Shown piece by piece: positions 46,690 through 57,760 of a stretch of 64,000 nt of DNA. The notes under the pieces are model-generated. The model was given only the letters and a program-made list of their open reading frames with translations. It was not told the DNA's origin and did not search any database. This DNA comes from Haliclystus octoradiatus (Eukaryota > Cnidaria > Staurozoa > Stauromedusae > Haliclystidae): assembly GCA_916610825.1 (NCBI GenBank), contig OU744452.1, positions 15,418,110-15,482,109 on the forward strand, read 5' to 3'. Positions within the stretch are counted from its first letter, which is position 1. The number at the start of each line of letters is the position of its first letter. Position numbers and translations under genes: made by a program.

Positions 46690-48006
46690 TCAATGAAGCT
46701 CCACTCTTGACGAAAGAGGTAGTGTTGACATAATTTATTTGGATTGTGTAAAAGCATTCGACTACGTGTTGAATGATATAAACTGATAGAGAAAATAGAA
46801 ATATTTGGTATCGGAGGTTATTTTCTCAAATGGCTGAAATTCTTCATATACTAATCGTCGTCATTGTAATATTGTTAATGGAATTTATTCTGATTGGTCA
46901 CCTGTGATATCTTGTGACTCTCGACTAGATTCTGTTCTGGGACCATGCATTATTGTTTACCATTTATATCAATGATATATAAGACGTTCTAAAAGATAGC
47001 TCGATAAGACTCTACATAGATGATTGTAAGGTGTATTTTACATGCAACAGCTATGATGACTCTGTTCTTTTGCTAAAAAGATAATGACATGATTATGAAA
47101 TGGGTTAATGATAACTAACTAACTATAAATATTCATAAATGCAAAGTGTTACGCCTTGAGAAGCATGACATTTTAGCAAATAGTAATAAAATAGAATTAC
47201 CTATTAGAGTCTGTATCAGAAATTCCAGACTTGATAGTTTTAATCGACCCAAAATCAGATTTTCGTAGCCATATTTCAAAGACGGCTATAGTCGTGTTGG
47301 TATTATAGATCCAAGATGATACATAGGGTATTCAAGTCGCGTAACATTTCTTTTAAAATATAACTATTATGTTGCTGTGTACGACCTAATTTGGAACATT
47401 CCAGTCTGTTTGTCAAACCATTGCCTTGACCATTGCCTTGTTGTTCATAGCGATTGTTCATAGATAAGCCGGGTAGATAAGTCATTCTCTTATGTTAATA
47501 ATATCTCCAAGTCGAATATTAAAACGTTACAGCTACGTCGACACCATGCAGATAGACCGAATTTATTATTTTGATGGCTATGTAGATCTTGATAAAATTT
47601 AATTTTTAAATGTACTCCACATGATAGAATTGAGTTCCCCTATTGCAACTCTGAAAGGCATCGCCATTCGTTTGCTTTGAAGGCCATCAAAGCATATAAC
47701 CTGTTATCAGTTAACACAAAGCAATCGAAGATCATACTTCCATTCGTTCAAAAGAGCAATCGAAAATGTATCACTCGATAAATTTTGGTACATAAAATAG
47801 GTAATCATAGCGAAATGATATTTCATATAGATATAATAAGATTCATAGTTTGTGCATAATTTATGTCAAACATCATACTCTTATACAATCAATTTAAAAT
47901 TTAGCATGTCATTTGATATATTTACTATACAGTATATTCCGTTTTAGATTGTAATACCCATTAACATGTCGTTTCGTTAAAATAAATGCCACATTACATT
48001 ACATTA
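46690..48006 (+). mobile_element. Decayed LINE fragment with ACATT tail
   Basis: Plus-strand remnants in order: DIIYLDCVKAFDYVL (RT catalytic region, 46730-46775), a segment resembling GIYSDWSPVIS (46872-46910), RLYIDDCKV (site of the catalytic Asp pair, near 47010) and RIEFPYCNSERHRHSFALKA near 47630. The copy ends AATAAATGCCACATTACATTACATTA (47981-48005), a short tandem tail of the kind left by target-primed insertion. No continuous frame survives. Confidence 0.65.
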
Positions 48007-48099
48007 AATTTGAGATTTCATTGATTATATTATGATTATATGATTAGAACGTTACATAAAAACGCTACATTAAAATCGAGATATCATTAATAATTATTA

Positions 48100-48227
48100 T
48101 ATATGATATATTTCGTCAGTTTGACGGGCAAATAAAGGATACTTTACATTATAAAAAGTGTCACTTACATACTACAGCCTTAATTAAGATTAATAATTAA
48201 TTTTGGTTACTTGAGGCATGATGATAC
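48100..48227. repeat. Dispersed repeat with conserved hairpin, copy 2
   Basis: Parallel to 30201-30330: TTTGACGGGCAAATAAAGGA, a GATACTTT...AAAGTGTC stem with one G-T pair, CACTTACATAC, CAGCCTT and a final GGCATGA. Confidence 0.7.
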
Positions 48228-48757
48228 TATGATTTTAATGCTATTACTGATTATTATTTCTAATTAAATACTTTACAGAATGTTGACAACTCAAATGATT
48301 CAATAGTCTCTCTTTGAATTGAATAGAAGTTTGTGATGTAACAATATCATCTGTCAGATTGTATTAAATCATAATTATATTAATAAATTATAAATAATGC
48401 ATAATCTTCACCTTGAATTGTGGTACCGCTAAGTGTGCTAAATGTTTTGATCAATCTGCCTGCCAAGTGTATCAGTAGTTTTGGAGATATAAGCGTTTGA
48501 AAAGAGTCGCGGCACTCGTTTGGTCGTTAATATTCACTAGGTTCTTCAATTTATCATTATTTTGAATATAACCATATTTAAGATATAATTTATTATTGCT
48601 CAATGACTGATTTGGTAATAATATCGAAATATATCACATCTTGAACAAATGGTGTTAAAGAATTGATGTAAACTTATCAACTTATCTTTTGCTTCAATAT
48701 CCTCATCAACGATCAACGATCAACGATGTAAACAATCGATAGGTAAGCACAGATATT
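48228..48757. other. Region upstream of LINE ORF1
   Basis: Probably includes the 5' untranslated region of the LINE that follows. The start of the element could not be located. A three-fold TCAACGATC repeat lies just before 48728. Confidence 0.35.
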
Positions 48758-49813
48758 TTGAATTTGCTAGAGATGGGAAAGAAACGGGCCAAACAGAGTA
48801 CCAGTGACAATGAAGGCTTAGAATGTAAATGCAATGATAAACTGAAGGAATCGATCAATGAAATGAGGGAAGAAATATCTGAATTAAAAGAAATTATTTC
48901 TAAATTTATCGAGCGGGAAAAGTTGCCATGTCAACCAAATTCTTGGTCACAGGTAGTGGCTACAGCCCCTAACAATGCATTAATTGTCAATAGAACAATT
49001 AATGGAACAACAAAAAACTGCGCAAAGCTTCTTTCAGATGAACCTTCTGAAAAAATAATAGAAAAACTAAAGAAAAGTAAAATTAATGTTAAAGGATCAA
49101 TAATTACAACAAAAGGGAAAACAACCTCGATCGAAGTGCCGAATGAAAAGCTAGCCAGCATAAAATCATCCTTAAGTAAAGGTAAAATTACCTACAAAGA
49201 AATAAAAAAAAGGGACCCAGTCGCAATTATACCAAATGTTCCGAAATGGATGACATCTAAAGCTATGCATGATTCACTGCTTGCTGACAATCCAGACATT
49301 TTTGAGAGTCAAAATGGCATTATTAATTTATATCTGTTTCCAACAAAAGAGAATGCTCTTGATCAAAGAGTATCCTTACGACTAGCATCCAAAGCATTCT
49401 CTAAGCTTGCCGAGAACAACATGTGGCTAAGACTTGATTCAATACTAAATGTATGCGCCTATCCAGATCTGAAGCCAATTCGATGTTTTCATTGTGGCCG
49501 TCTTGGTCACAGTACAAAGAATTGTGAAATGATTGACGAAGAGTCAATTTGCTTTGATTGTGGTGATCAACATCCACTAGACAGGAAAAAGAAATGCAGC
49601 AGGAAAGAAAGAAAATGTGCCGCATGCTGCAAATCGAAGGCATTCCAATGCAAAGCAACATCGCATCACACCTTTGATGGCAGTTGCCCACTACTACTCT
49701 TACACATAAAACGCAACATCGGAAATACAACTTTCACAAACGCCACTTATGGAATCATCGAAAAACAACTTCAGCATATGACCCAAACAAAATACCGCAA
49801 TGCCCATCAATAA
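48758..49813 (+). CDS. LINE ORF1 protein, zinc-knuckle RNA-binding (351 aa)
   Basis: ORF1 proteins bind the element's RNA and form the particle that carries it back to the nucleus. The N-terminal ~50 residues after a basic start are helical with heptad-like spacing (LKESINEMREEISELKEI), a probable short coiled coil. The C-terminal third has a CX2CX4HX4C knuckle, CFHCGRLGHSTKNC, followed by further Cys/His pairs (CFDCGDQHP, CAACC, HHTFDGSCP), the multi-knuckle layout common in CR1/L2/Jockey ORF1. The start could be this ATG or the later one in MGKKRAKQ (residue 6). Its end overlaps the ORF2 start by 14 bases in another frame. Confidence 0.8.
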   Translation: MNLLEMGKKRAKQSTSDNEGLECKCNDKLKESINEMREEISELKEIISKFIEREKLPCQPNSWSQVVATAPNNALIVNRTINGTTKNCAKLLSDEPSEKIIEKLKKSKINVKGSIITTKGKTTSIEVPNEKLASIKSSLSKGKITYKEIKKRDPVAIIPNVPKWMTSKAMHDSLLADNPDIFESQNGIINLYLFPTKENALDQRVSLRLASKAFSKLAENNMWLRLDSILNVCAYPDLKPIRCFHCGRLGHSTKNCEMIDEESICFDCGDQHPLDRKKKCSRKERKCAACCKSKAFQCKATSHHTFDGSCPLLLLHIKRNIGNTTFTNATYGIIEKQLQHMTQTKYRNAHQ

Positions 49814-52800
49814 TCAACAATTCCGAATATCAACTGGATTATTTAACTCATCCATCCGTAAATATCAAGTAACTACGACTAACACGAAAACAAAACTTTA
49901 TAAAATATTGAAGCATATCGTATTATCCACCATAAACAATTTGTATGTCACAATAGCTACATCATTCACTACTGTACTCAAATGTTTTTCACAGATCAAC
50001 CAATATTTTATAACACTTATATATCTAATAATGCTCTGCTGTGGTGATATACATCCCAACCCTGGACCAATTCATAATATTAACATCGTCAGCTGGAACT
50101 GCAACAGTCTAAGGGGGAAGCAGCACGAAATCGACCACCTCACTAATAAATTATCACCGAATATCATTGCCCTATGTGAAACCAAATTAAACACTAATAT
50201 CAGCAATAAGCAAATAGACTTAGATGGATTCACTCTACATAGGAAAGACCGTCCCAACAGCACTGCTGGAGGTGGACTTGTATTCTACATCAACGACAAC
50301 ATCGCTTGCAGAAGAAAACCTCAATGGGAAAATAACGAAATTGAGATGATGGCATTCGATATTAAATTTGGCTTAAAAAAGGTGTCAATAATATTAACAT
50401 ACCGGCCACCAAATTTTGCACTGAAAAAGTATTTTGACTGTCTGAATAGTATTATGGAAACATTACTTAGATCAAGATCTGAGGTAGTATTGCTAGGTGA
50501 TTTGAATTGCGATATTAGCAAAAAAGTGAATAACACTCCTGGACAATCCCTTCAAGAATTTATTGATAACTACGCTCTCATCAATCTGATCAATGGACCA
50601 ACCAGACCATCATCAGGGACATCACTTGATGTCATACTCGTATCGCATCCAAGACACTTCGTTGCTAGTAACATCATCGCAACTGGAGCTTCCGACCACA
50701 GTATCTGCATGACAACATACAAAACTAAATGCCTACGCACACAGCCAAGATTAATAACTTACAGAAAAACGAAAAATACAAACTTTACTTCACTCAATAA
50801 TGATCTCTGTGGGATACAATGGGAACGTATGTACACTAATGATAACGGTGAGCTACTGTCAGCCGATGATGTATGGAACAGATGGTTCTTTGAAGTTAAC
50901 TCAGTCATAGAGAAACATTCACCATTGACATCTAAACTTATCAAGGCACAAAGACCACCATGGATTACAGCTAAAATCGACGAAGCTATCAGACTCAGAG
51001 ATCACTTATCGAAGTTACCACGAAATGAAGAAAATATCCGCCGCTTCCACACTCAACGGAATCTAGTCACAAAACTTAAACGACACAGCCTCCAACAATA
51101 TCTCGAAACATCTTCAAAGACTGAACCCTCAAAATTTCACCGTAACCTACAAAAAATCACTGGTATTGGGAAAAACAAATCTGCTAATGTAGCTAATTTA
51201 TTGGAAAACAATTGCTTAATAACTTCTGCTAAAGAAAAAGCACAAATAATAGGAAGATATTTTAAAAATTGTATACCACCTACTCCAAACTAGACTGCCG
51301 ACTATCTCAAAAATCACCCAAGCATACATCAAATCATGAATCGCTCCTGCACTTCCTTCTGTTTTAAATACACATCAGACAATGAAGTAAATAACATTAT
51401 CAAAAGATTCAGAACTAATAAGGCAACTGGGGCCGATAACATATCCGTAAGCTTCCTCAAAACTATCCTACCTAGCCTCACCTCTCCTATTACCGATCTA
51501 TTCAATCACTTAATAACAATAAATGAAATACCAAAAGCCTGGAAACATGGAATAGTCTCACCAATATACAAAAAAAACGATCCATCAAATAAAGAAAATT
51601 ATCGACCAATTACCATCCTCACTCATATCTCCAAAGCATTCGAGAAAATCTTAGCAAATCAACTCCAAAATCACTTCAAACCAATTTTCCCACCTGATAT
51701 GTTTGGATTTGTACATAGTCACAGTGCTGAAATGGCCCTCATGAAACTCACACAAGATTGTAGAACAGCCATCAACAAAAAACAAACTACTGCAATCGTC
51801 TCCCTCGATCTCTCCAAGGCATTTGATATGGTACACCATAAACTTCTGATGGAAAAATTGAGAGCTTACGGTGTAAATCCATCAAGTTGTAACTTAATCA
51901 ACAATTACCTAAGTGGAAGAACACAATCTATCAGAGTTGAAAGTCAGACTTCCTCGCCCTTCTCCTGCCCTCGGGGAGTCCCACAAGGATCGATAATATC
52001 ACCACTACTATTTAATATCTACGTAGCAGACTTTTCATTTCTTCCAATAACCTCTTCCATCATACGATACGCAGATGATACAACGCTATACTATTCCTCC
52101 AACCACAAAAACACTGCTGTCCAACACCTCAACAAAGACTTGGAAAAGGTGCACCAATGGTTCCAGCTGAATTGTCTAAAACTGAACCCCTCAAAAACTC
52201 AATGCCTACTAATCACTCACATTCCAGAACCCGACATTCACGTTACGAGCGCAAATCTTCTAAGTACTAATCAAATACATAACAAAGACATTACAATCGA
52301 TGATGTAACCTTACCTTGGCTCAATATAATAAAGATACTCGGTGCTCACATTGACAGTAGATTAAACATGAGATGTCATCTTCGCAATTGCATCAGAAAA
52401 GCCAATCTCTCCCTATATCAAATCACACAGGTTAAGAAATCCCTAAACCCACACCTTGCCAATACACTTTACAAGACATACATCCGTCCTCACCTAGAAC
52501 ATTGTAGCCTACTTCTTCTTGGAATTAATCAAACGGATAGACTAAAATTAGAAAGAATTCAAGAAAAATCACTAAAACACCTAACACGACCCAATACTGG
52601 TAAAGAATATCGTCTTCCATCTCTACACGTCAGAAGAATAGTAAAATTAACCAATATGATCCACAAAACACTCATAACAGAAACTCCAAAACTTTTACAC
52701 TCCCTCTTCAAGATATCCAACACTAAATATACGTCATCTTGCCGTCCAAACAAACTCATCCCACCCATTTGCAGAACAACCCTGATGAAATGGTCGATTG

Positions 52801-52946
52801 TAGCAGTAGGTACTAGAGTTTGGAACTTTATCCCGGAAGTAATACGTGGGGAAGCAACAAGAACATTCAAAGAGTCAACTCTTGCGTATTTGACATCCCT
52901 GGAATGGAAAATAAATTATTGGTTTATGTCAATCAGCTGTCGATAG
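49800..52946 (+). pseudogene. LINE ORF2: endonuclease and reverse transcriptase, one stop codon
   Basis: ORF2 nicks the target DNA and copies the element's RNA onto it. Residues 82-90 form a 2A-like motif GDIHPNPGP. The APE-type endonuclease follows: NIVSWNCNSLRGK, CETKLN, GDLNCDI (residue 233 on) and ASDHSI (Asp at 299). A TAG at 51291-51293 interrupts the frame; the same frame continues without shift into the RT half (51294-52946) with NYRPITIL, SLDLSKAFD, GVPQGSIISPLLFN and YADDTTLY (YADD at 52068-52079). The C-terminal part has RPHLEHCSLLLLG and a tail typical of CR1/L2 elements. A single nonsense codon is the only visible lesion. Confidence 0.85.
50043..50069 (+). other. 2A-like motif in ORF2 leader
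   Basis: Codons for GDIHPNPGP follow a hydrophobic stretch (ITLIYLIMLCC). 2A peptides make the ribosome skip the Gly-Pro bond at NPG/P. They are known at this very position, just before the endonuclease, in some CR1/L2-type elements of marine invertebrates. The usual Glu of D-x-E-x-NPGP is His here, so activity is uncertain. Confidence 0.6.
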
Positions 52947-53199
52947 TTAGATTATAATGTTATATCTACCAAAAACACTAGCATTTTCCTCATAAATATA
53001 ATACAATTAGCATAATTATGGAACTTGTCTCGTTCAAAAAACGAAAAAAAAAAAAAAAAAAAAATAAATAAAAATAAAAAAATAAAAAAAATAATAAAAT
53101 AATAAAATAATAATAAAAATTATATTATATTATTAATACTATTATCCTTATCATTATTTCTACTAATTTACAATATTATAATTAATAACTTACTTTTAA

Positions 53200-53246
53200 A
53201 TTCGTATCAATGTATAAACGAGCATTTGCTCATTTTGGTTACGAAT
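53200..53246 (+). other. LINE 3'-end hairpin
   Basis: ATTCGTA (53200-53206) pairs with TACGAAT (53240-53246), and inside lies GAGCATTTGCTC. A stem-loop close to the 3' end is what CR1/L2-like reverse transcriptases recognise. The tail ATACACACACACACC follows. Confidence 0.6.
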
Positions 53247-53311
53247 CGAAATAAAATTATACACACACACACCGTTTCAAAACTTCGAAAACGGAGAGTC
53301 AAAAATGAAGT

Positions 53312-53513
53312 GACGTCATAAGGTCTAATTTCTGATCACGACGAGTGAGCATGATACGTTCACGACAGTTATCGATCACATCACTCGTTTTGAACAACGG
53401 AACATTCGAAAATCGTGCTCACTTGTTATGAATGAAATCCGACGAATGATCGACAGCTGTCGTGATCTAGTCGCGCTCATTCATCGTGAAATTAGAAGTT
53501 GTGACGTTACCTA
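53312..53513. mobile_element. Foldback element downstream of the LINE
   Basis: TCTAATTTC and the following ~60 bases (GAGTGAGC..., TCACGACAG, TCGATCA) recur in inverted order toward the right end (GCTCATTC, CTGTCGTGA, GAAATTAGA). Both ends carry ACGTCA or its complement. The arms match imperfectly. The boundaries are approximate and no target duplication was established. Confidence 0.5.
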
Positions 53514-53515
53514 AC

Positions 53516-55041
53516 TTTTAAAAATTTGAGTTTTTATTATTTATGGGTCGACCCTATTTGAGCTACAGTAGAAACTGTTTGCAACGTCACCTATTATAAA
53601 GGATTATTGTTTATAGCGTACAAGTTTATTGCTCCCGGCATATTTTAGTAGGTTTTCTCTTAATAATTATCTCCTATAACGTCACCTATTTTTATTCCCG
53701 TGAACTAATAAAATCGTAAAATAACGTTTCATTTACAAAAATCTTTGGTGTATATGCAATTCCCCGGCTAAATATACTACTATTTCAGCTAAAAATTTTT
53801 CTGAAATTCAACACTTTCTAATACTAATTTACCAGCAGAACAACCGACAAATTACAAAATTAAGAGGGAAATTCTGCGGGAAACATCATTATTTAATGGC
53901 AAATTGTTGGATAAGAAGATGACATGATCAACACTCCTAGTAACGTATAGTTCTCTTGTCCTTAACTTAAACTTCAAGTTTTCTCTTTGTCATCAAATCA
54001 AACCAAATTCTTGGTTAATGCAATTCAAATATTAGATCTACAGAACAGTCAAAATGAACTAATTCGAGATTTCAGCTTTGAATTTTGGATTATCTCTGGA
54101 ACACATGGGTATAAAGCTGCATAGTTCATGTAGAATATTGTAAAATCGTTGTCTTAATTACTGACTGAACATGCATAGGGCTAAATGCAATATATAGCAG
54201 AGCTTTAAATATTAATAGCAGTCAGAGAGCCGCAGAGAACCAGACAGTCATATTATCTTTCCGGTTCCATAGCTGGAAACCGGAAAACTTCCAGCAGGAT
54301 TCCAAAATTGTAAATTTGATACCCCAAAATTGCCCTCATGGTGATAAAGTGGTTCCCCAAAAATAGGCACATCCCTGTATAGCACCTACATATAAGTATC
54401 CCCTGGGCATCTGGTACTTTATTCAATTCAATTGATTAAATAAATTGCCTTCTAGTTGTCTTGGCGTAAAAATTCATGTAGTAAATATGTTCGTCTGATT
54501 TTCTGACTACTATTATCAGTTCATCTATTATATATTTTACATTTCATTGATTAAAAAATACAGCTAACATTTCCTTTACCCAGTCAAACACAAGAAAATA
54601 AAAATAAATTTCGAAGCTATGAAACCATAATTTTTGTTAAGCATCCATTTGTTCAATTTCAAGAGAAGAGAATTCTTAATCAGACAGTTTCTCCTAAAAA
54701 TAATTTTTTGAATGGATTCAAAGTTCAAAGGCTACAGCTCTATCGACGTCACTATAGAATAGAAGATCGAGAATCATTGGGAAATAAAGATTTTTCCAAC
54801 CAGCTTTAATGTGGTATTTTAGTTTTATCTTCAAGTTTGGTTCCTTTTTCGAGATTAAAATTAAAAGCAATGTTTCTACTTTAGCTGACACAAGTATATT
54901 GCATAACAGCCAATCATCAATCAGAACTACATCCATGATGTGATTGGTTGTTAACATTCAATTTCCCATGTTCTGCATTATATTCAGTTCTCATGATATT
55001 TTCAATTAAATCTAATCCAGCTGTTATGTTATTGTTCACAG
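53516..55041. other. Stretch upstream of paralogue 2, no gene seen
   Basis: AT-rich, with a CCGGTTCC...GGAAACCGG hairpin near 54261-54284. It should hold the promoter and first non-coding exon of paralogue 2, but neither can be pinpointed. Confidence 0.35.
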
Positions 55042-55091
55042 ATAATTTGGGATAGAGGTGTTTTATCAATAAAACGGATAATCCTCAATCG
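55042..55091 (+). other. 5' untranslated exon part and splice acceptor of paralogue 2
   Basis: TTATTGTTCACAG ends at 55041. The next 50 bases up to the ATG align with the 58 bases upstream of the ATG in paralogue 1, and contain an in-frame stop, so translation starts at 55092. Confidence 0.55.
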
Positions 55092-56228
55092 ATGGAAGTG
55101 GGAAAAGATCAGATCCAGTCACGTGTGAAAACACGATTGATATTCCCAACACAATCAAATGAGTCTTATAGAAAACGTGTGACTGATAATGATGATCAAC
55201 GATACCCAACTATGTCAAATGGAAAGAGACCATGGACCAATCAATACACGGGTAATGCGGATCAAGTAAATGATACTTCATCAGAGTCTCGTTCACAAGA
55301 TCATCTGTATTTAAACTGGAGACAAAATGAAATTACAATACGAGAGAAGCGTTCAATATCGAATCGAGAATATTACACTGAGGATTTTAGGTACAATGGT
55401 CCAGAATTAAACCCATGCAATGAACATAAATACCCCTCAAAAGCCATGTCAGAAGTAAGTGCCAGTTTGTCAGCTCCAGCAACTAGAGATTTTAATCTAG
55501 AGGCAAAAAATCTTCGACTTGATTGGCAAGAGTTTTTATCAACAAAAACGTGTAATATCAATAGAAAATTTGATAATCTTATAGATATCCCTGGCTCAGC
55601 TTTTAAAGGCATCGTACAAATTAACACCTCATCAAATCGAGAAGGAAACGAAGACAGAAATGGGTCAAGTATATCACACTTAAAACGACAAGGACCTTCA
55701 CATCTTTGTCCTGCAGAAATTATAACTTCTGAGGAAACTGTGAAGAGAGACACTCCTCAAGAGACGAACAGTGAACCAGAAATTTCACCTCGCGAAAATA
55801 ATATTAACATTGCTACAAATATAGAAGAGAATAACATGGATGAGGAAATTGAAACCGTAGAAGAAATCTATGTTGATAATGAACTAGCACCGTATAATCT
55901 ACCAAGGAAAATAAATGGTAGGAAAGTGTCACCTCTTGATGTTATCATGTTTTGGTATCATGGATGGCCAGGTAAAAAACCTTTAAGTAAATGGTCTGTT
56001 AAACAAAAATCATATCAACAAAGTAAGATATCAAGATGGAAGCGTTTTATTGATATTTTTGAAACGGAATGTCAAAGTGATGTGTCAAGATTGAAAAAAG
56101 TTTATTCAAATTCAAAAGGGGCACTCTTACCTGTTATGACTATCTTAGCTAAAGCAGATTCTGTAAATATTGATGAAACTGCATATTCTGCTAGTGCCAT
56201 CTCTCAAGATCATTTACTTCATATATAA
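55092..56228 (+). CDS. Unknown protein, paralogue 2 of an intact pair (378 aa)
   Basis: An uninterrupted 378-codon frame, clearly homologous to the minus-strand gene at 18375-19469. N-terminal identity is high (QIQSRVKTRLIFPTQ, DDQRYPTMSNGKRPW, DQVNDTSSESRSQDHLYL). The middle third is acidic and divergent, with many indels. The C-terminal ~95 residues are the most conserved part (PLSKWSVKQKSYQQSKISRW, KRFIDIFETECQSDVS, ending MTILAKA). Unlike paralogue 1 it continues about 18 residues further, to SQDHLLHI. The conserved basic C-terminal block could bind nucleic acid or a partner, but this is a guess. No signal peptide, membrane helix or catalytic motif is seen. It is followed by AATAAA at 56284-56289. 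I cannot assign a family. Confidence 0.8.
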   Translation: MEVGKDQIQSRVKTRLIFPTQSNESYRKRVTDNDDQRYPTMSNGKRPWTNQYTGNADQVNDTSSESRSQDHLYLNWRQNEITIREKRSISNREYYTEDFRYNGPELNPCNEHKYPSKAMSEVSASLSAPATRDFNLEAKNLRLDWQEFLSTKTCNINRKFDNLIDIPGSAFKGIVQINTSSNREGNEDRNGSSISHLKRQGPSHLCPAEIITSEETVKRDTPQETNSEPEISPRENNINIATNIEENNMDEEIETVEEIYVDNELAPYNLPRKINGRKVSPLDVIMFWYHGWPGKKPLSKWSVKQKSYQQSKISRWKRFIDIFETECQSDVSRLKKVYSNSKGALLPVMTILAKADSVNIDETAYSASAISQDHLLHI

Positions 56229-56283
56229 AGTGTGAATATGTTGCACTTTTTCTGCGATATACGTTCTAATGGTGCTTATTAGC

Positions 56284-56289
56284 AATAAA
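56284..56289 (+). terminator. Polyadenylation signal candidate for paralogue 2
   Basis: AATAAA lies 55 bases after the stop codon of the gene on the same strand. Confidence 0.4.
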
Positions 56290-56874
56290 TATATATCCAT
56301 TCGTAGTTTTCTTCATTCAAACCTATACACATATTGTAGTTTATAAATAGACGATTGTAATGTAAATTTGCTACATATAATGTACTAGACTATATAATAG
56401 TCTCAGATGATACTACAAATACATATATTTGCATTAATATGAAAGATCCCATCATGAACTTTAACAAAAAAAAATTCCATATTGAAGTCCCGTGATCGGA
56501 TCAGTTCGCCTAATATGATAATATTCTGATAATATGAAATCCGATAACTTGTAGTGCAACAAGATGAATTATAAAGTCAAGGTATGTTGAACTTAAATTT
56601 GTTCCTATTGAGATAACATATCAAACTACCTATTCAAATCATTACTCTGGATTGATGCGGAACATTTAACGCGTGCATTCATTGCCTATATGTACGACTG
56701 ATCTTGGAATATGCATTAGAGGAATTCTCTACATATTTGAAAACAAACGTACGCTGTATAATTTTAGATTTATGCATGCTACATATATTTGTTAATGTTC
56801 AGAAACAGATGCCTGGAAAGTTTTGTGTGCAGTCATCAAGTACAACAAGTGGCAACAACTCTAACTCTATTTAC

Positions 56875-57760
56875 CACTTGTGAGCCCATCAGTGAAATGT
56901 CTCCTTTTATCCTGTCGTCCTCATACTCCTTCTTTTTAATCGTGTGACCAATTGGCCATGTATTGTCGCAGTAATCGGCAGCGGTTTGTTGGGTAGCAGT
57001 GCAATGATCATTTGGTTGGTAGTGCAGGGCGGCACAGAGTTGACAAAGAGGTTGCAGGCGGGGATATGGGTAAATAGTATCTTCAATTCACTTCCCTACA
57101 AGCAGCAATCGTTGTAATAATTAACGTGTTCATGTCGCCACTGTCACCGGTTTATTATTGTATTTAAAGTTTTCATTTTCACAGCACTGAGACGTGCTTG
57201 CTTTATATATAGTCTATGAAACCTCTTTATCTGGATTTGTGGTTCAATACCTTTGTTAATGGGCCAAATCATATACAGAATAATTAATCAAATACTCTGC
57301 AATTCAGACGCCGTCACCGATTGCGTTCTGATTTCTACAGTTCTGAAAAAATTCGTATATTGATTAGTCCCAAAAAAGATCTATATTAAAATACTTTTTA
57401 CTTATGCCTCACTGTCCTATATAAGCTTACATTCATCGCCGAACTTACTATCTATTGCTAAACTTAGAGAACTTTCCCCCTTCTGCCTCTGCTATTTATC
57501 AACAACGTCAGAACGTCAGATGCGTATTCTCCACAACCTCTGCATGACATTCTTCACATGAAACCTAAGGAGATCGTTTGACGTGGCTACGAGCAACTGG
57601 TATCTTTTCGTAATATTTTGTATCGTGAATTGTCTTATTTACCAGCTTCATTGTTAGCTATGTCTTACTGTGATTGTTGCGTTTTGTGTAGCAAATTTAG
57701 TTGAAAGAGAAACAGCACAATCCTATACAGTGTGACTGTCTATACTATACTATCTATATC
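56875..57760 (-). repeat. Longest copy of a dispersed repeat
   Basis: Its complement matches 9495-9980 over about 56875-57240 and matches 27083-27233 over about 57600-57755. The two partial copies therefore look like different pieces of one element represented most fully here. No clear inverted ends or coding frame were found. Confidence 0.5.

Larger units (their letters stand above)
48758..53275 (+). mobile_element. CR1/L2-type LINE, nearly intact
   Basis: A two-ORF non-LTR retrotransposon: ORF1 (48758-49813) and ORF2 (49800-52946, one in-frame stop), then a 3' region with an A-rich tract (53040-53112), a hairpin at 53200-53246 and a short ACACAC tail. Apart from the stop in ORF2 the coding capacity is complete, so this is the youngest element in the window. 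Its 5' limit is not defined. Confidence 0.85.
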
